The notes under the pieces were generated by a model, which saw nothing but the letters and a program-made list of their open reading frames with translations, searched no databases and had not been told where the DNA came from. This document shows positions 17,387-26,749 of a stretch of DNA of 64,000 nucleotides, one piece after another. The stretch is from NCBI RefSeq assembly GCF_010667645.1, contig NZ_WHZV01000001.1, positions 634,809 through 698,808 of the forward strand. Reading direction: 5' to 3'. Every line of letters starts with the position of its first letter. Position 1 is the first letter of the stretch. A program made the position numbers and the translations under genes. The DNA comes from Bifidobacterium platyrrhinorum. GTDB lineage: Bacteria; Actinomycetota; Actinomycetes; Actinomycetales; Bifidobacteriaceae.

Positions 17387-18142
17387 CTACTGGTGCAGCG
17401 GATCCTGCTGGCAGGCCCAGAACCGCTGCCCCTTCGCCGAATTCTGGTCGTATTCGTAGTTTGGATTGGGCTGTCCGTCGAACGTGGTGCTCATGTATTC
17501 GCTGAAGAATTCATGCTGACGTTTGAGGTTGGCTTCGAACCGGCTTTTGTCGGTGATCCCCACCGTGCTCAACGTGCTCATGTACTCGTTCTCGCTGATG
17601 GGGCTCGGCAGCAGATCATATTTGACATAGCATTGGTAGACCTCGCGTTCGAGGGCGACCTGGTCGATGTGGTCGGGATTGTCGTGCATGGTGGCGTACA
17701 GGCTGGAGATATTGCCCGCTCCGGTTTCGGCATGGCATTGATCCATGATTTTGAGCTGTTCGTCGTCGGACATCGAGCCACGGAACCGGCCCACGGATTC
17801 GCCTTGTTCCACGCTCCAGGTGGCTTGCAGTCCGTATGGTTCGAGGCACTTGTTGTAGGCGTCGTACACCTCCTGCACTTCGGATTGCGTGATTGTGCCG
17901 TCCTTGAGGATGTTTCTGACCAGGTCGTTGGGCGCTTTCTCATACTCCTGTTTGAATTCGGCGGCGTACGGGCCGGAGAAGGCGGGTTTGCCGTTCACGG
18001 CGGCCGTCGCGGCGGAGCCGTCGGCGTTCGACGACGGACCGCAGGCCGCGCACATCGCAAGCAGTGATGCGGATGTCAGCAACGCGAGTGCATGACGAAC
18101 ATCGTGTCGCATGCGTCCCTTGTTCGTTCCCGAACCAACCAT
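17387..18142 (-). CDS. Lipoprotein of a local three-cysteine family (copy 1)
   Basis: A 251-aa predicted secreted protein of unrecognised function. A signal peptide (HALALLTSASLLAMCAAC) ends in a cysteine-rich lipobox-like stretch. The mature part has the family motif ILKDGTITQSEVQEVYDAYNKC, then an MSDDEQ stretch, a second Cys (MDQC) and a third (YQCYVKY), ending in a Trp-Ala-Cys region. Three relatives lie within 3 kb. It heads the adaptor-ATPase-permease operon, so it may be a substrate-binding or sensor lipoprotein. GGGAGG precedes the ATG at 18142. Confidence 0.7.
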   Translation of the reverse strand: MVGSGTNKGRMRHDVRHALALLTSASLLAMCAACGPSSNADGSAATAAVNGKPAFSGPYAAEFKQEYEKAPNDLVRNILKDGTITQSEVQEVYDAYNKCLEPYGLQATWSVEQGESVGRFRGSMSDDEQLKIMDQCHAETGAGNISSLYATMHDNPDHIDQVALEREVYQCYVKYDLLPSPISENEYMSTLSTVGITDKSRFEANLKRQHEFFSEYMSTTFDGQPNPNYEYDQNSAKGQRFWACQQDPLHQ

Positions 18143-18349
18143 GATGACCTCCCTGTCCCAATCCAGCATAGGCATGGTCGCCCGGGAATCATCACACTGC
18201 CGTAATCGCGGAGATTACAGGCATCAGCGCGAAACCGAAACGACGAACGTATCGTGGAATCATCGTCGGGCGATGAGGCCCGGCCCGTTCGACGACCGTG
18301 ACCGGCAACGGCGCCGAGGACGTACATGACGAAGACGAAAGGAGATCCC

Positions 18350-19026
18350 ATGAAGCGCGTACTCGCACATCGTATGACCGCGTTGGCGCTGGCTGCCGCC
18401 GTGGCGTGCTCCTCCGCCGCATGCGGCGGGACATCTTCGGACACCGTCGGGCAGCCGAAAGACGAGCCCGTGTTTTCCGGTCCCTGGGCCGAGGATTTCC
18501 GCTGGGGCTACGATCAGGCCCGCGAAACGGCAACACGTTCGCGCAGGACGTGCTGCGCGATGAGCGGATCACCGAGGCGGAGGCCACGGAGACGGCAAGC
18601 CGATACCGGTCCTGCATGGCGGACGCCGGATTCGTGTTCGACTACGTGAATCCGGACGGTTCCACCCAAATGCAAACCGGCAATATGAGCGACGCCGAAC
18701 AGCAGCGGTTTCATGAACAGGACATCGTCTGCTCCAAACAATCAGGCCAGTATTTCATCACGCATCTGTACAACGCGTTGGTTCAGGATCCGGATGGCGA
18801 ACTGCGCAACCGCACCGCGGAGGAGATACGGCGGGACCTGGCGGAGTGCCTGAAACGCAAGGGCACGGTCGGACCGGAATTCACCGCGGACGATGTCCCG
18901 ATCGTCGATGCGGATGGCGAGGAGTACGTCCGGTTCGGTCAGCAGTTCACCGATCCCGGTGGCAGGTACTACAGCGGGCGGAATGCCGAAAGCTGGATCC
19001 AATGCAATGACGATCCACGCAAGTAA
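18350..19026 (+). pseudogene. Frameshifted lipoprotein of the three-cysteine family (copy 2)
   Basis: An ideal start (AAAGGAG, ATG at 18350) leads into a lipoprotein signal peptide (ALALAAAVACSSAACGG) and the family sequence FSGPWAEDFRWGYDQARE. The frame is then lost near 18528-18535. The rest of the family sequence, from NTFAQDVLRDERITEAE to the stop at 19024, is intact in another frame. Adding one A in the short A-run (GAAACGGC to GAAAACGGC) restores the protein as QARENGNTF, matching QNGNDF in copy 3. Either a recent mutation or a sequencing error. The gene is transcribed opposite to its relatives. Confidence 0.8.
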
Positions 19027-19126
19027 TCGGTACGGTCCCGGCGGGCCGGGGACACCGGCCGTAACGCCGTACGGCTCAATCCCATGGGCCGTGATGACGG
19101 TCGCGACGGCGCGCGCAATGGTCCGT

Positions 19127-19148
19127 GACGCCCTTGAAGGGGCGTCTT
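19127..19148. terminator. Small hairpin between convergent lipoprotein genes
   Basis: GACGCCC (19127-19133) pairs with GGGCGTC (19140-19146) around a 6-nt loop, followed by TT. It lies between the 3' ends of copies 2 and 3. Confidence 0.5.
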
Positions 19149-19191
19149 CATGCGCGGCAAATGCTGTGGCCCATCACCCCATGCGCCGACC

Positions 19192-19866
19192 TCATTCACA
19201 TGACTCCAGCTTGTGCCGGAGGCCCGCATCGGCGCGGCGCGTCTCGTCGAACGGCCCGGTACCGTTCCGACTGTCACGTTCGTAATCGTCGACGGAATAT
19301 GATGCGCCGACTATCCCCTGCTTGATATAGCAATCGATGATGGTTTGTCTCGTATCTTTGCCGTCGTTACTCGGATTCAATTGCGCGGCGCTGGCCAGCT
19401 GCCAGATGGCATTCGCCCCATTGCGTTCGGTGCAGGCTTGAATGTCCTGATTCATGGAAGCGCCCCATGATGCCGATTCCTCGTGCGTCACTCCGCTCGG
19501 CGGATGGACGCTCATCTCACCCAACTCCCCCATGCTGATGGAATCCTTACTATAGCCGAGGTCGCTCAAACACTGCACAACGCGATGGTTCAGCTCGGCC
19601 AGTTCGCTGTCCGCGATGATGCCATCCTTCAGGATGTTTGTTGCGAAATCATTGCCGTTCTGGCTCAGCTGCTCGCGGGCCTGTTTCAGCTCCGTCGAAT
19701 AGTGGGTATTGAGGTCGATGCCCCCTCCGGTTTGCGACCGGGTTCGCGCGACGGCATCGCCGTGTGCCGACGATGCGCAGGCTGATGCCGAGCATAGGAT
19801 GCAGCTTGCGGCGATGGCGGCGATCATGGTTTTCGTGAATCGAGATCGACGGGTTTGCCGGTTCAT
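19192..19866 (-). CDS. Lipoprotein of the three-cysteine family (copy 3)
   Basis: A 224-aa secreted protein of unknown function. Its signal peptide runs through MIAAIAASCILCSASAC, with cysteine at the expected lipidation site. The family motif is NILKDGIIADSELAELN followed by VVQC, then QACTERN and IIDCYIKQG, so all three family cysteines are kept. The ATG at 19866 overlaps the stop of the gene before it (ATGA) and has AAAGGAG upstream; a longer frame upstream is a shadow. It is the last gene of the regulator-kinase operon, so it may be a component sensed or controlled by that pair. Confidence 0.7.
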   Translation of the reverse strand: MNRQTRRSRFTKTMIAAIAASCILCSASACASSAHGDAVARTRSQTGGGIDLNTHYSTELKQAREQLSQNGNDFATNILKDGIIADSELAELNHRVVQCLSDLGYSKDSISMGELGEMSVHPPSGVTHEESASWGASMNQDIQACTERNGANAIWQLASAAQLNPSNDGKDTRQTIIDCYIKQGIVGASYSVDDYERDSRNGTGPFDETRRADAGLRHKLESCE

Positions 19867-20447
19867 TGCGACTCCTTTGTCGACTGTTCGGCGGACTGGG
19901 CGGTGGCCAATGGCTCCAGCCATCGGTAATCGGATTCGGTACGGCACTGCTCGATGATCGACGATTGCTGCCGGCCGCTCATCGATCCGCGAATCGGTAC
20001 GACGCTCTCGCCGATGGCTTCCCCGTTGCCGTCCGTGATCGTTTTGGCTTGCATGCCATATACCGACAGGCATTCGTTATAGGCCTTGCGCACTTCGGCG
20101 AGCTCGTCCGGCGTCACCACGCCGTCTTCGAGTATGCTGCGCCCGAGTCCGGTGTGCAGGTTGTTCCAGGCGGTCAACGCCTCGTATTTGTGCGGCCCGG
20201 TGAATTCGGGATGTTCACTGGTGGTGGGCATCGTGCGGCTGGAATCGTCGCCCGCGTTGGACGCCACGTCGCTCCACGGCTGCGGCAGCAGCGATACCGG
20301 CAGCACGGCAAGGATGATGCCTATGGCGAGAATGACGGCAAGCGTCAGATTCCGGCGATGCCGGTGGCTGAGAGTGACGGCGATGGCGCGCCATGAATGA
20401 TGATCGCGTTGTCCATGCGATTGGCTGCAGTCGCGAATCCCGGTCAT
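19863..20447 (-). CDS. Membrane-anchored member of the three-cysteine family (copy 4)
   Basis: A 194-aa protein with a basic cytoplasmic N-terminus, one membrane helix (LTLAVILAIGIILAVLPVSL) and an outside domain. That domain carries FTGPHKYEALTAW, SILEDGVVTPDELAE, AYNECL and IIEQCRTES. The third cysteine of the family is absent because the protein ends earlier. It is anchored by a helix instead of a lipid, unlike its three relatives. It overlaps the kinase stop by ATGA and the next lipoprotein start by ATGA, so it is translationally coupled to both. GGGAGG precedes the start. Confidence 0.72.
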   Translation of the reverse strand: MTGIRDCSQSHGQRDHHSWRAIAVTLSHRHRRNLTLAVILAIGIILAVLPVSLLPQPWSDVASNAGDDSSRTMPTTSEHPEFTGPHKYEALTAWNNLHTGLGRSILEDGVVTPDELAEVRKAYNECLSVYGMQAKTITDGNGEAIGESVVPIRGSMSGRQQSSIIEQCRTESDYRWLEPLATAQSAEQSTKESQ

Positions 20448-21811
20448 GATGCGCGCCTCCCGGGTTCCGGTGAACCGGTATGCGCGGGGATGCGCGCATA
20501 CAGTATCCAATCGCCGTCTTCGGCGGTGGTGTTGAGTTCTCCTCCGAGATCCCGGATCATGCGCCGGTGCATGGCGAGTCCGCTGCCATGCGGTTTGAGC
20601 GTCCCGGCCTCGGCGCCTCCGTCATCGTCCCGCGCGGCGTCGTCCCGCACGGTTATCGGATTGGTCTCCATGATTTCGATGGCGTCGTTGTCCACAGTGA
20701 TGACGCAGTGGTATTCGCCCGCGTCCGGGCTCATGTGACGGGTGATGTTGGCGGCGATTTCACCGAGTAGATTGGCGGCTTCCGTGACCGATTCGTCCGC
20801 GCAATCGTCCGGCGGGCCGCCGTGCGTCGCGATGGTTCCCCTGAATCCCAAATGCGAGAGTTTGGCGTCCGCCTCCCGCATCGCCGATTGGAGCCTCCTC
20901 CATTGCCGGGATGCCGTGTCACCGGAGGATGAGGACTCCGGCACGGGGCTCGCGGCAGTCTTCACGATCGGGTTCGCGAAGGGTTCCTCGACCCTGGGAT
21001 CATCGGAATCATTTGGTCGAGACAGGCCAGGCGCCTGTGGCCGTTCAAGCAGGTCGATGACATGGTGGATCTCATCGAGCACGGACAGCGCCTGGTCGTT
21101 GACGAACCGCCAGTCCTGACGTTCGGCGCGGCGTGCCTCGCCGTCGCCAATGCGCCGCAGTTCGCGTTGCGCGGTCAATGCGATGTACGAGAGCCCGCCG
21201 CTGGCGGAATCGTGGATGCGCGAGGCCAGGCGCGTGTTGCGCTGCAATGTATCCAGCTGCCATTGTCTGCGCTCCAGGATCATGGCCTGCTCGCGGATCT
21301 CGTCGCGTTGCCTGCGCCAGCGGAACGACATGCCGGCCATCGTGGCGAGCGTGAACATGCCGATGTAGTTGACCATGCCGATCCAGGTGGCGGAAAGCGC
21401 GTTGAACGTGTTCAGGGCCACCGGCACGCATTCGGCGAGCGTGACCGTGAGCAGCGCGGCCACCGCCGCTGGGATCGCGCTGTCATAGCCGATGACGGCG
21501 AGCGCCAGGTACGCCGCCCACAGCGGGTTCGGTCCGGACAGGTCGAGCACGAACAGCCTCGCCACCACGGTCACGATGATGAGCCAGCCCGAGATCCGCG
21601 GGATGAACGGCGAGAGCACGATGGCGACGACGGAAAGCCCCGAGAACAGGAAGTTCAACGGGTAGATCGGCGGTATCGCCGACCATTCGATCAGCGTGGC
21701 GGCGAGCGTGAACGAGGCGATGGCCAGACGGAACCAGTGCCCGCGCACCCATTGGAGCGGACGGGGCGGTCCGCCACCGGCGCCCGGCCCCTTCTCCGGC
21801 GCGGCGTTCAT
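20444..21811 (-). CDS. Membrane histidine kinase (HisKA_3-like)
   Basis: A 455-aa sensor kinase with about six membrane helices (residues 25-170) and a short outside surface, so it probably senses within the membrane or through a partner. A coiled coil leads to the phospho-accepting His200 in RIHDSASGGLSYIAL. The ATPase domain is divergent: an N-box near EIAANITRHMSPD and a late HGSGLAMHRRMIRDLGGEL glycine box, separated by acidic low-complexity stretches. It is joined by ATGA overlaps to the regulator before it and the membrane protein after it. Confidence 0.85.
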   Translation of the reverse strand: MNAAPEKGPGAGGGPPRPLQWVRGHWFRLAIASFTLAATLIEWSAIPPIYPLNFLFSGLSVVAIVLSPFIPRISGWLIIVTVVARLFVLDLSGPNPLWAAYLALAVIGYDSAIPAAVAALLTVTLAECVPVALNTFNALSATWIGMVNYIGMFTLATMAGMSFRWRRQRDEIREQAMILERRQWQLDTLQRNTRLASRIHDSASGGLSYIALTAQRELRRIGDGEARRAERQDWRFVNDQALSVLDEIHHVIDLLERPQAPGLSRPNDSDDPRVEEPFANPIVKTAASPVPESSSSGDTASRQWRRLQSAMREADAKLSHLGFRGTIATHGGPPDDCADESVTEAANLLGEIAANITRHMSPDAGEYHCVITVDNDAIEIMETNPITVRDDAARDDDGGAEAGTLKPHGSGLAMHRRMIRDLGGELNTTAEDGDWILYARIPAHTGSPEPGRRAS

Positions 21812-22527
21812 CGTTCGTCCTCCATCGCTCCGGTCCACAAGGCGACGGCCTGGCCGCGCGTGGAGACGCCGAGCTTGTGGATGGCGCGTGTCAGGTAGGT
21901 CTTGGCGGTGGAGACGCCGACCTGCATGTCGGCGGCGATCCGGCCCGTGTCGAGGCCGCGCGAGCACAGGTTCATGGCTTCGGCCTCCCGGTCCGAGAGG
22001 AGGAAACGGCGTGGCGTGCGCCCGCCGGCGAGGCGCGCGTGCGCGGCGGCGGCCGTATCGAATGCGACGTCCGTCGCGCCGGACGGCCATGTGCCGCCGG
22101 CGGCGAGCACGCGGACCGCTTCGACGATCGGCGTTTCGACTGCCTTGGGGACGATGCCCTGCGCCCCGGCTGCGGCGGCTTTGGATGCATAGACGGCGAG
22201 CGAGAACGAGGTGACGGCGAGGATGGCGACGCGTGCGGTCTTCACACGGATGGCGCGGCAGACGGCGGGACCCGACAGCTCGTCCATGCTCATGTCGGTC
22301 AGGAGCACGTTCGGCGCGGTGTCCGGTGACAGGCAGCGGGCGAGCGCGTCGCGCCCGGATGTGGTCTTCCAGATGACGCGTGCCTCGTCCATGAGTTCGC
22401 CGATGGTGCGTTCGAGGAAGGCGAGCGCGAACGGGTCGTTGTCGAGCAGTCCGATGGTGACGATGGGTCGTGTCGCGCTTCCCGGCGCCTTGCCCGTGTG
22501 CGTGGAGTCGATGTCGTCCATGGTCAT
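21808..22527 (-). CDS. LuxR-family response regulator
   Basis: A 239-aa regulator and the first gene of the four-gene operon. The receiver keeps the acidic residues in LLDNDPFAL, the phospho-acceptor in VLLTDMSMDEL, Thr in LAVTSFS and Lys in IVPKAVE. The C-terminal helix-turn-helix reads LSDREAEAMNLCSRGLDTG and ends near VSTAKTYLTRAIHKLGV. The ATG at 22527 follows AAGGGG; the open frame further upstream is a shadow. Likely targets are its own operon and the facing lipoprotein-exporter genes, which is inference from position. Confidence 0.9.
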   Translation of the reverse strand: MTMDDIDSTHTGKAPGSATRPIVTIGLLDNDPFALAFLERTIGELMDEARVIWKTTSGRDALARCLSPDTAPNVLLTDMSMDELSGPAVCRAIRVKTARVAILAVTSFSLAVYASKAAAAGAQGIVPKAVETPIVEAVRVLAAGGTWPSGATDVAFDTAAAAHARLAGGRTPRRFLLSDREAEAMNLCSRGLDTGRIAADMQVGVSTAKTYLTRAIHKLGVSTRGQAVALWTGAMEDER

Positions 22528-22792
22528 GTACCCCTTTTCCGGGCGCGTCGATGCGCCGCCGTCGTCTTTCACGCTAGCACCGCGACGGGCCCCGGCAACG
22601 TGATGTCGTCGTCCCGGGGATGACGGAACCGCCTGTTCCCTTGTCGGTCTTCCACTGCCGACTTCCTTAACCAACGGTGGATAACCGGCTTCCGTCCACA
22701 TCCTGTCCACAACACGCCCGGGAACGGGGACCTCTGTACACATGCCCCGTGCGGCGTTGCCCTTCCGCATGCGGGGCCGGCAGAGTGGACGC

Positions 22793-23269
22793 ATGGATAC
22801 CGCAGCATTGACGATGGGACAGCCGGAGACCGCAACGTCCGGCATGCAGGAGACCCCGCCGGCCCGCGCCGGGCTCGACGCGCTCGCCGACCGTCTCCGT
22901 GACGGCACGCTCGCCACCCGCGCATTGGGCGCGTTGGGTGAGGATTATACGGCCGCCTGGCTGCGGGAACGCGGTTGGACGGTGCTCGACCGCAACTGGC
23001 GTTCCCGTTACGGCGAGCTCGACATCGTGGCGTTGGATCCGCATCGCGTCATCGCGTTCGTGGAGGTGAAGACGCGCCGCACGTTGAAGCATGGACTGCC
23101 CCAGGAGGCGGTCACGGCGGCCAAACAGGCGAATCTGCGCCGTGCGGGCGTGCAATGGCTGCTTGACCCGTCGCATCGCATCGCGCATACGGGCGTGCGC
23201 TTCGACGTGGCCACCGTCGTCGTGCGCGGCGGCAGGCCGCTCGTGCATCTCATCGAGGGGGCGTTCTGA
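22793..23269 (+). CDS. yraN: YraN/UPF0102 family protein
   Basis: A 158-aa protein of the UPF0102 family, which has a restriction-endonuclease-like fold and unknown function. Landmarks are [28 protein letters not shown] and [11 protein letters not shown], the last two holding the Asp and Glu-x-Lys of the nuclease fold. The start is uncertain: ATG 22793 has a weak GAGTGG upstream, and ATG 22742 gives 17 more residues without a ribosome site. It sits one base before comM, as in many actinobacteria. Confidence 0.85.
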   Translation: MDTAALTMGQPETATSGMQETPPARAGLDALADRLRDGTLATRALGALGEDYTAAWLRERGWTVLDRNWRSRYGELDIVALDPHRVIAFVEVKTRRTLKHGLPQEAVTAAKQANLRRAGVQWLLDPSHRIAHTGVRFDVATVVVRGGRPLVHLIEGAF

Positions 23270-23270
23270 C

Positions 23271-24809
23271 ATGGCCATAGGAAACGCGTTGTCGGTCGGC
23301 CTGATCGGGTTGAGGACGTTCCTCGTCACCATGCAGGCGTTCATCAGCCCCGGTCTGCCGTATTTCTCGATCATCGGGCTGCCGGACGCCTCGTTGTCCG
23401 AAGCACGAGAACGGGTGAAGTCCGCCTGCCAGGCGACGGGGTTCCAGTGGCCGCAGACCCGTGTGACGGTGAATCTGAGCCCGGCGAGCATGCCGAAACG
23501 GGGCTCGTCGCACGATCTGGCCATCGCGTCCGCCGTGCTGAGCGCCGCCGGCGCGATCCCCCACGACTGTCTCATCGACACAATCACCATGGGCGAGGTG
23601 AACCTGGACGGCACGGTGCTGCCCGTCAACGGCGTGCTGCCCATCCTGCTGCATGCGCGCGAACGCGGCATCCGCCAGGTGATCCTGCCCGCCGGCAACA
23701 TGGACGAGGCGGACCTCATCGACGGTGTGGACGTGGTGGGCGTGCGTCATGTCGGAGAACTCATCGAACTGATGGGCGGCAACGCGCGTTACCGGCCGCC
23801 GGACCGGCCGCCGACGAGACCCGACGGGCGGTCCGCCGGAACCGTGCCGTCGTCGCCTCCGGCCGGAGACATGATCGACGTGGTCGGCCAGGAGCAGGCG
23901 AAATGGGCGTTGGAGGTGGCGGCCGCCGGCGGACACCACATGATCATGGTGGGGCCTCCCGGCTCCGGCAAGACGATGCTCGCCTCGCGCATGCCGGGCA
24001 TCATGTGCCCCCTGACCGAGACCGAACAGCTGGAGGTCGCCTCGATCCGCTCGTTGTGCGGCACGCTCGGCGCCTACGGCATCACGGACGTGCCGCCGTT
24101 CGAGGCCCCGCACCACACCTCCTCGACGGCGGCGCTGGTGGGAGGCGGCACCGGAATGGCCGAACCGGGCGCCATCACCCGCGCCCACCGCGGCGTGCTG
24201 TTCATGGACGAGGCGCCCGAATTCTCGGCGCGCGCCCTGCAGACGCTGCGCGAACCGCTGGAATCGGGGTATGTGGCCCTATCCCGTTCGAAGGGCACCA
24301 CCTACTACCCGGCGGCGTTCCAACTCATCATGGCCGCCAACGGTTGCCCGTGCGGCATGAGCTACGGCACCGGGGAACGCTGCGTGTGCTCGCACCGGGA
24401 ACGGCAACGGTATTTCGGCAGGCTGTCCGGGCCGATCCTCGACCGCATCGACATCCAAGTGGAGGTGCCGCCCGTGCCACGCATCACCGGAGGAGACGCG
24501 ATCGAACGCGGCCACACCAGCGCACAGATCAGGCAACGCGTGATCCAGGCGCGACGCACCGCCATGGAACGCTACGACCTTTACGGGTGGACATGCAACG
24601 CGCAGGCCTCCGGCGCATGGCTGCGCGACCACATCTCGCCGTACTCGCTCGAACCGATCAACCGCGCATTGGAACGACAACGGCTGAGCCTCAGGGGCGC
24701 GGACCGGGCGATGCGGCTCGCATGGACCCTGGCCGACCTCAACGGGGAGGTCTCCCCCGGCCGCGAGGAGATCGACCAGGGCATCGCCCTGCGCAGCCGC
24801 CTGATATGA
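23271..24809 (+). CDS. comM: YifB/ComM family Mg-chelatase-like AAA+ ATPase
   Basis: A 512-aa AAA+ helicase-like protein. In competent bacteria ComM drives branch migration during DNA uptake. The N-terminal Lon-like domain includes GLPDASLSEARERVKSA. The ATPase has Walker A GPPGSGKTM and Walker B GVLFMDEAPEF, plus the conserved NGCPCGM and the arginine finger in GPILDRIDI. The C-terminal Mg-chelatase-type domain ends LRSRLI. The start codon follows the yraN stop by one base, and dprA is next, forming a yraN-comM-dprA operon. Confidence 0.92.
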   Translation: MAIGNALSVGLIGLRTFLVTMQAFISPGLPYFSIIGLPDASLSEARERVKSACQATGFQWPQTRVTVNLSPASMPKRGSSHDLAIASAVLSAAGAIPHDCLIDTITMGEVNLDGTVLPVNGVLPILLHARERGIRQVILPAGNMDEADLIDGVDVVGVRHVGELIELMGGNARYRPPDRPPTRPDGRSAGTVPSSPPAGDMIDVVGQEQAKWALEVAAAGGHHMIMVGPPGSGKTMLASRMPGIMCPLTETEQLEVASIRSLCGTLGAYGITDVPPFEAPHHTSSTAALVGGGTGMAEPGAITRAHRGVLFMDEAPEFSARALQTLREPLESGYVALSRSKGTTYYPAAFQLIMAANGCPCGMSYGTGERCVCSHRERQRYFGRLSGPILDRIDIQVEVPPVPRITGGDAIERGHTSAQIRQRVIQARRTAMERYDLYGWTCNAQASGAWLRDHISPYSLEPINRALERQRLSLRGADRAMRLAWTLADLNGEVSPGREEIDQGIALRSRLI

Positions 24810-24855
24810 CGCGCATGGGCCCCGCACTCGCACGAAACAGGAAAGGACAGCGACC

Positions 24856-26247
24856 ATGGACGCCGACGCCCCGAACACGGACGGCACCCTCCGTTCCACG
24901 GAACGCCCCGAGCCGGCCCCCGACCGGGACACCCTGGCCCGGGCCACGCTCACCTATTGCCTCGACGGCGCCGACGCGCTCATGTACGCCGCCATCGCAG
25001 GCACCGGGGATGCCGCCGAAACACTGCGGCTCATCATCGAATCACGGCCCGACGCCGGCGGATCCACGGCATCGGCACGACTCGACCACGTGTTCGCGAC
25101 CGGACTGGCAAGATGGGGACGCAGGGTCACCCCACAGGCCATGACCGCATTCCACAACGCGCTCGCCGGCTGGCACGCCCGCCTGCCCTCCCTGCCGACG
25201 CTCGACTGGGAGACCCTCGCCGCATGGTTCACCATGGACGGGCGGCAATGGATCATCGGCCCGACCAGCCCGCACTGGCCACACCAGCTGCAGGACCTGT
25301 CCACACGCAAGGACTGGGCCTCGCCGTTATGCCTATGGGGCATCGGCGACGAACGCGCCTTGACCAGCTGCCCCAAACCGGTCGCGGTCGTCGGATCGCG
25401 CGGAGCCAACGAATACGGGCGTTCCATAGCGCGGGAGGTCGCCCGAAAAGCCGCCTCCGACGGGCATCTGGTCGTGTCCGGAGGGGCGTTGGGAGCGGAC
25501 GCGGCCGCACACTGGGGCGCGCTCGCCGCCATGGATGGCCCCTCCGGACCGGGAACGGACGACGTTCCGGGAACGGCCGGGCGCACGGTGGCGGTGTTCG
25601 CCGGCGGGCTCAACCACATCGGCCCGTCATCGAACCTGCGCCTGTTCGACGCGATCGTCGACCACGGCGGCGCGCTGGTCAGCGAACTGTGCCCGGGCAC
25701 GATCCCGGAGGCCAGACGCTTCCTGCTGCGCAACCGCATCATCGCCGCGCTCGCCTCCACCGTCGTGGTCACGCAGGCGCGCACGCGTTCGGGCGCGCTC
25801 AACACGGCCAACTGGGCGTGCGACCTCAACCGCGAACTGATCGCCGTGCCGGGAGACATCACCATGCCGCACAACGCCGGCTGCAATCTGTTCATCGCAC
25901 GCAACCAGGCGATGCTGCTCACCTCGCCGGACGAGATCGCCGAACTCCTTCATGAACCCCATCGTCCCGACGTCGGATCCCCGCCCGTACGGGACGACGG
26001 GCCGGAGGCGCGGGACCGGCCGGCGCGGGACGGGGATGGGGATGACGCGGACCGGCGTCGGGTGTTGACGGCGATCCGTTCCTGCAGGCGCAGGGGCGTC
26101 CCCTCCACACCGGATATGGTGCTCGCCCGGCTCGGCGAGGACGGCCCGGAATGGTCCATGCCGCGTCTGCTCGCGGTACTCGGCGAATTGGAGATGCTCG
26201 ACGTCATACGATACGGGGACGGGGAGGTGAGACCTGCCCCCGCATGA
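24856..26247 (+). CDS. dprA: DNA processing protein DprA
   Basis: A 463-aa DprA-family protein, which loads RecA on incoming single-stranded DNA. The Rossmann-like core carries VVGSRGANEYGRSIA, VVSGGALGADAAAH, AVFAGGLNHIGP and the conserved RFLLRNRIIAALA and QARTRSGALNTA. A winged-helix-like C-terminus (from about residue 395) follows an acidic and arginine-rich linker. It is longer than the Gram-negative protein because of an N-terminal helical region, as is common in actinobacteria. AAAGGACAG precedes the ATG. Confidence 0.92.
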   Translation: MDADAPNTDGTLRSTERPEPAPDRDTLARATLTYCLDGADALMYAAIAGTGDAAETLRLIIESRPDAGGSTASARLDHVFATGLARWGRRVTPQAMTAFHNALAGWHARLPSLPTLDWETLAAWFTMDGRQWIIGPTSPHWPHQLQDLSTRKDWASPLCLWGIGDERALTSCPKPVAVVGSRGANEYGRSIAREVARKAASDGHLVVSGGALGADAAAHWGALAAMDGPSGPGTDDVPGTAGRTVAVFAGGLNHIGPSSNLRLFDAIVDHGGALVSELCPGTIPEARRFLLRNRIIAALASTVVVTQARTRSGALNTANWACDLNRELIAVPGDITMPHNAGCNLFIARNQAMLLTSPDEIAELLHEPHRPDVGSPPVRDDGPEARDRPARDGDGDDADRRRVLTAIRSCRRRGVPSTPDMVLARLGEDGPEWSMPRLLAVLGELEMLDVIRYGDGEVRPAPA

Positions 26248-26274
26248 CCGCATGCGCCATGGACGCACACGGCG

Positions 26275-26616
26275 TCATTGCCGCCACTGGCACCGTGCGA
26301 GATCCACGCGCCATCCGGGGGCCCCGGCGGGTTTTTCGGCGGCGGGGACGAACGCCACGCCCTCGTCCTCAAGCAGCGCCCGCTGCTCCTCGGGCCCGCC
26401 GAACGCGAACCCGGGGGCGAGCGACCCGTCACGGAACACGACGCGATGGCATGGGATCGTCCCGGGCTCCGGATTGGCGTGCAGCGCATAGCCGACCATG
26501 CGCGCGTTGCGCGGCGCCCCGGCCAGGGCGGCCACCTGCCCATAGGTCGCGACCCTGCCACGTGGGATGCGGCGCACCACCGCATAGACGCGGTCGTTGA
26601 ACGATTGCCTTTCCAT
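26275..26616 (-). CDS. Methylated-DNA--protein-cysteine methyltransferase-like protein
   Basis: A 113-aa single-domain member of the Ogt/AGT DNA repair family. The helix-turn-helix part ([21 protein letters not shown]) and the active-site motif IPCHRVV are present. Because the cysteine is kept, this is a candidate active alkyltransferase or short form, not an alkyltransferase-like protein with Trp. The start at 26616 fits the family N-terminus; a longer in-frame start at 26703 adds an unrelated-looking tail. It is convergent with dprA. Confidence 0.85.
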   Translation of the reverse strand: MERQSFNDRVYAVVRRIPRGRVATYGQVAALAGAPRNARMVGYALHANPEPGTIPCHRVVFRDGSLAPGFAFGGPEEQRALLEDEGVAFVPAAEKPAGAPGWRVDLARCQWRQ

Positions 26617-26749
26617 ACGGCACAGTCTAGCCATACACGGATCGGGCGGGCATCCCGTGAATGCGCGCATCGGGGATGCGTCCGTAGACGGCCCCGTCAT
26701 CACGCCGCCGGCGCGATGCCTCGTCCGCCCCTATGGAACAATGAGGGGT

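Noticed and set aside
26275..26616. Alkyltransferase-like (non-catalytic) protein
   Set aside because: The active-site motif reads PCHR with cysteine, not Trp.
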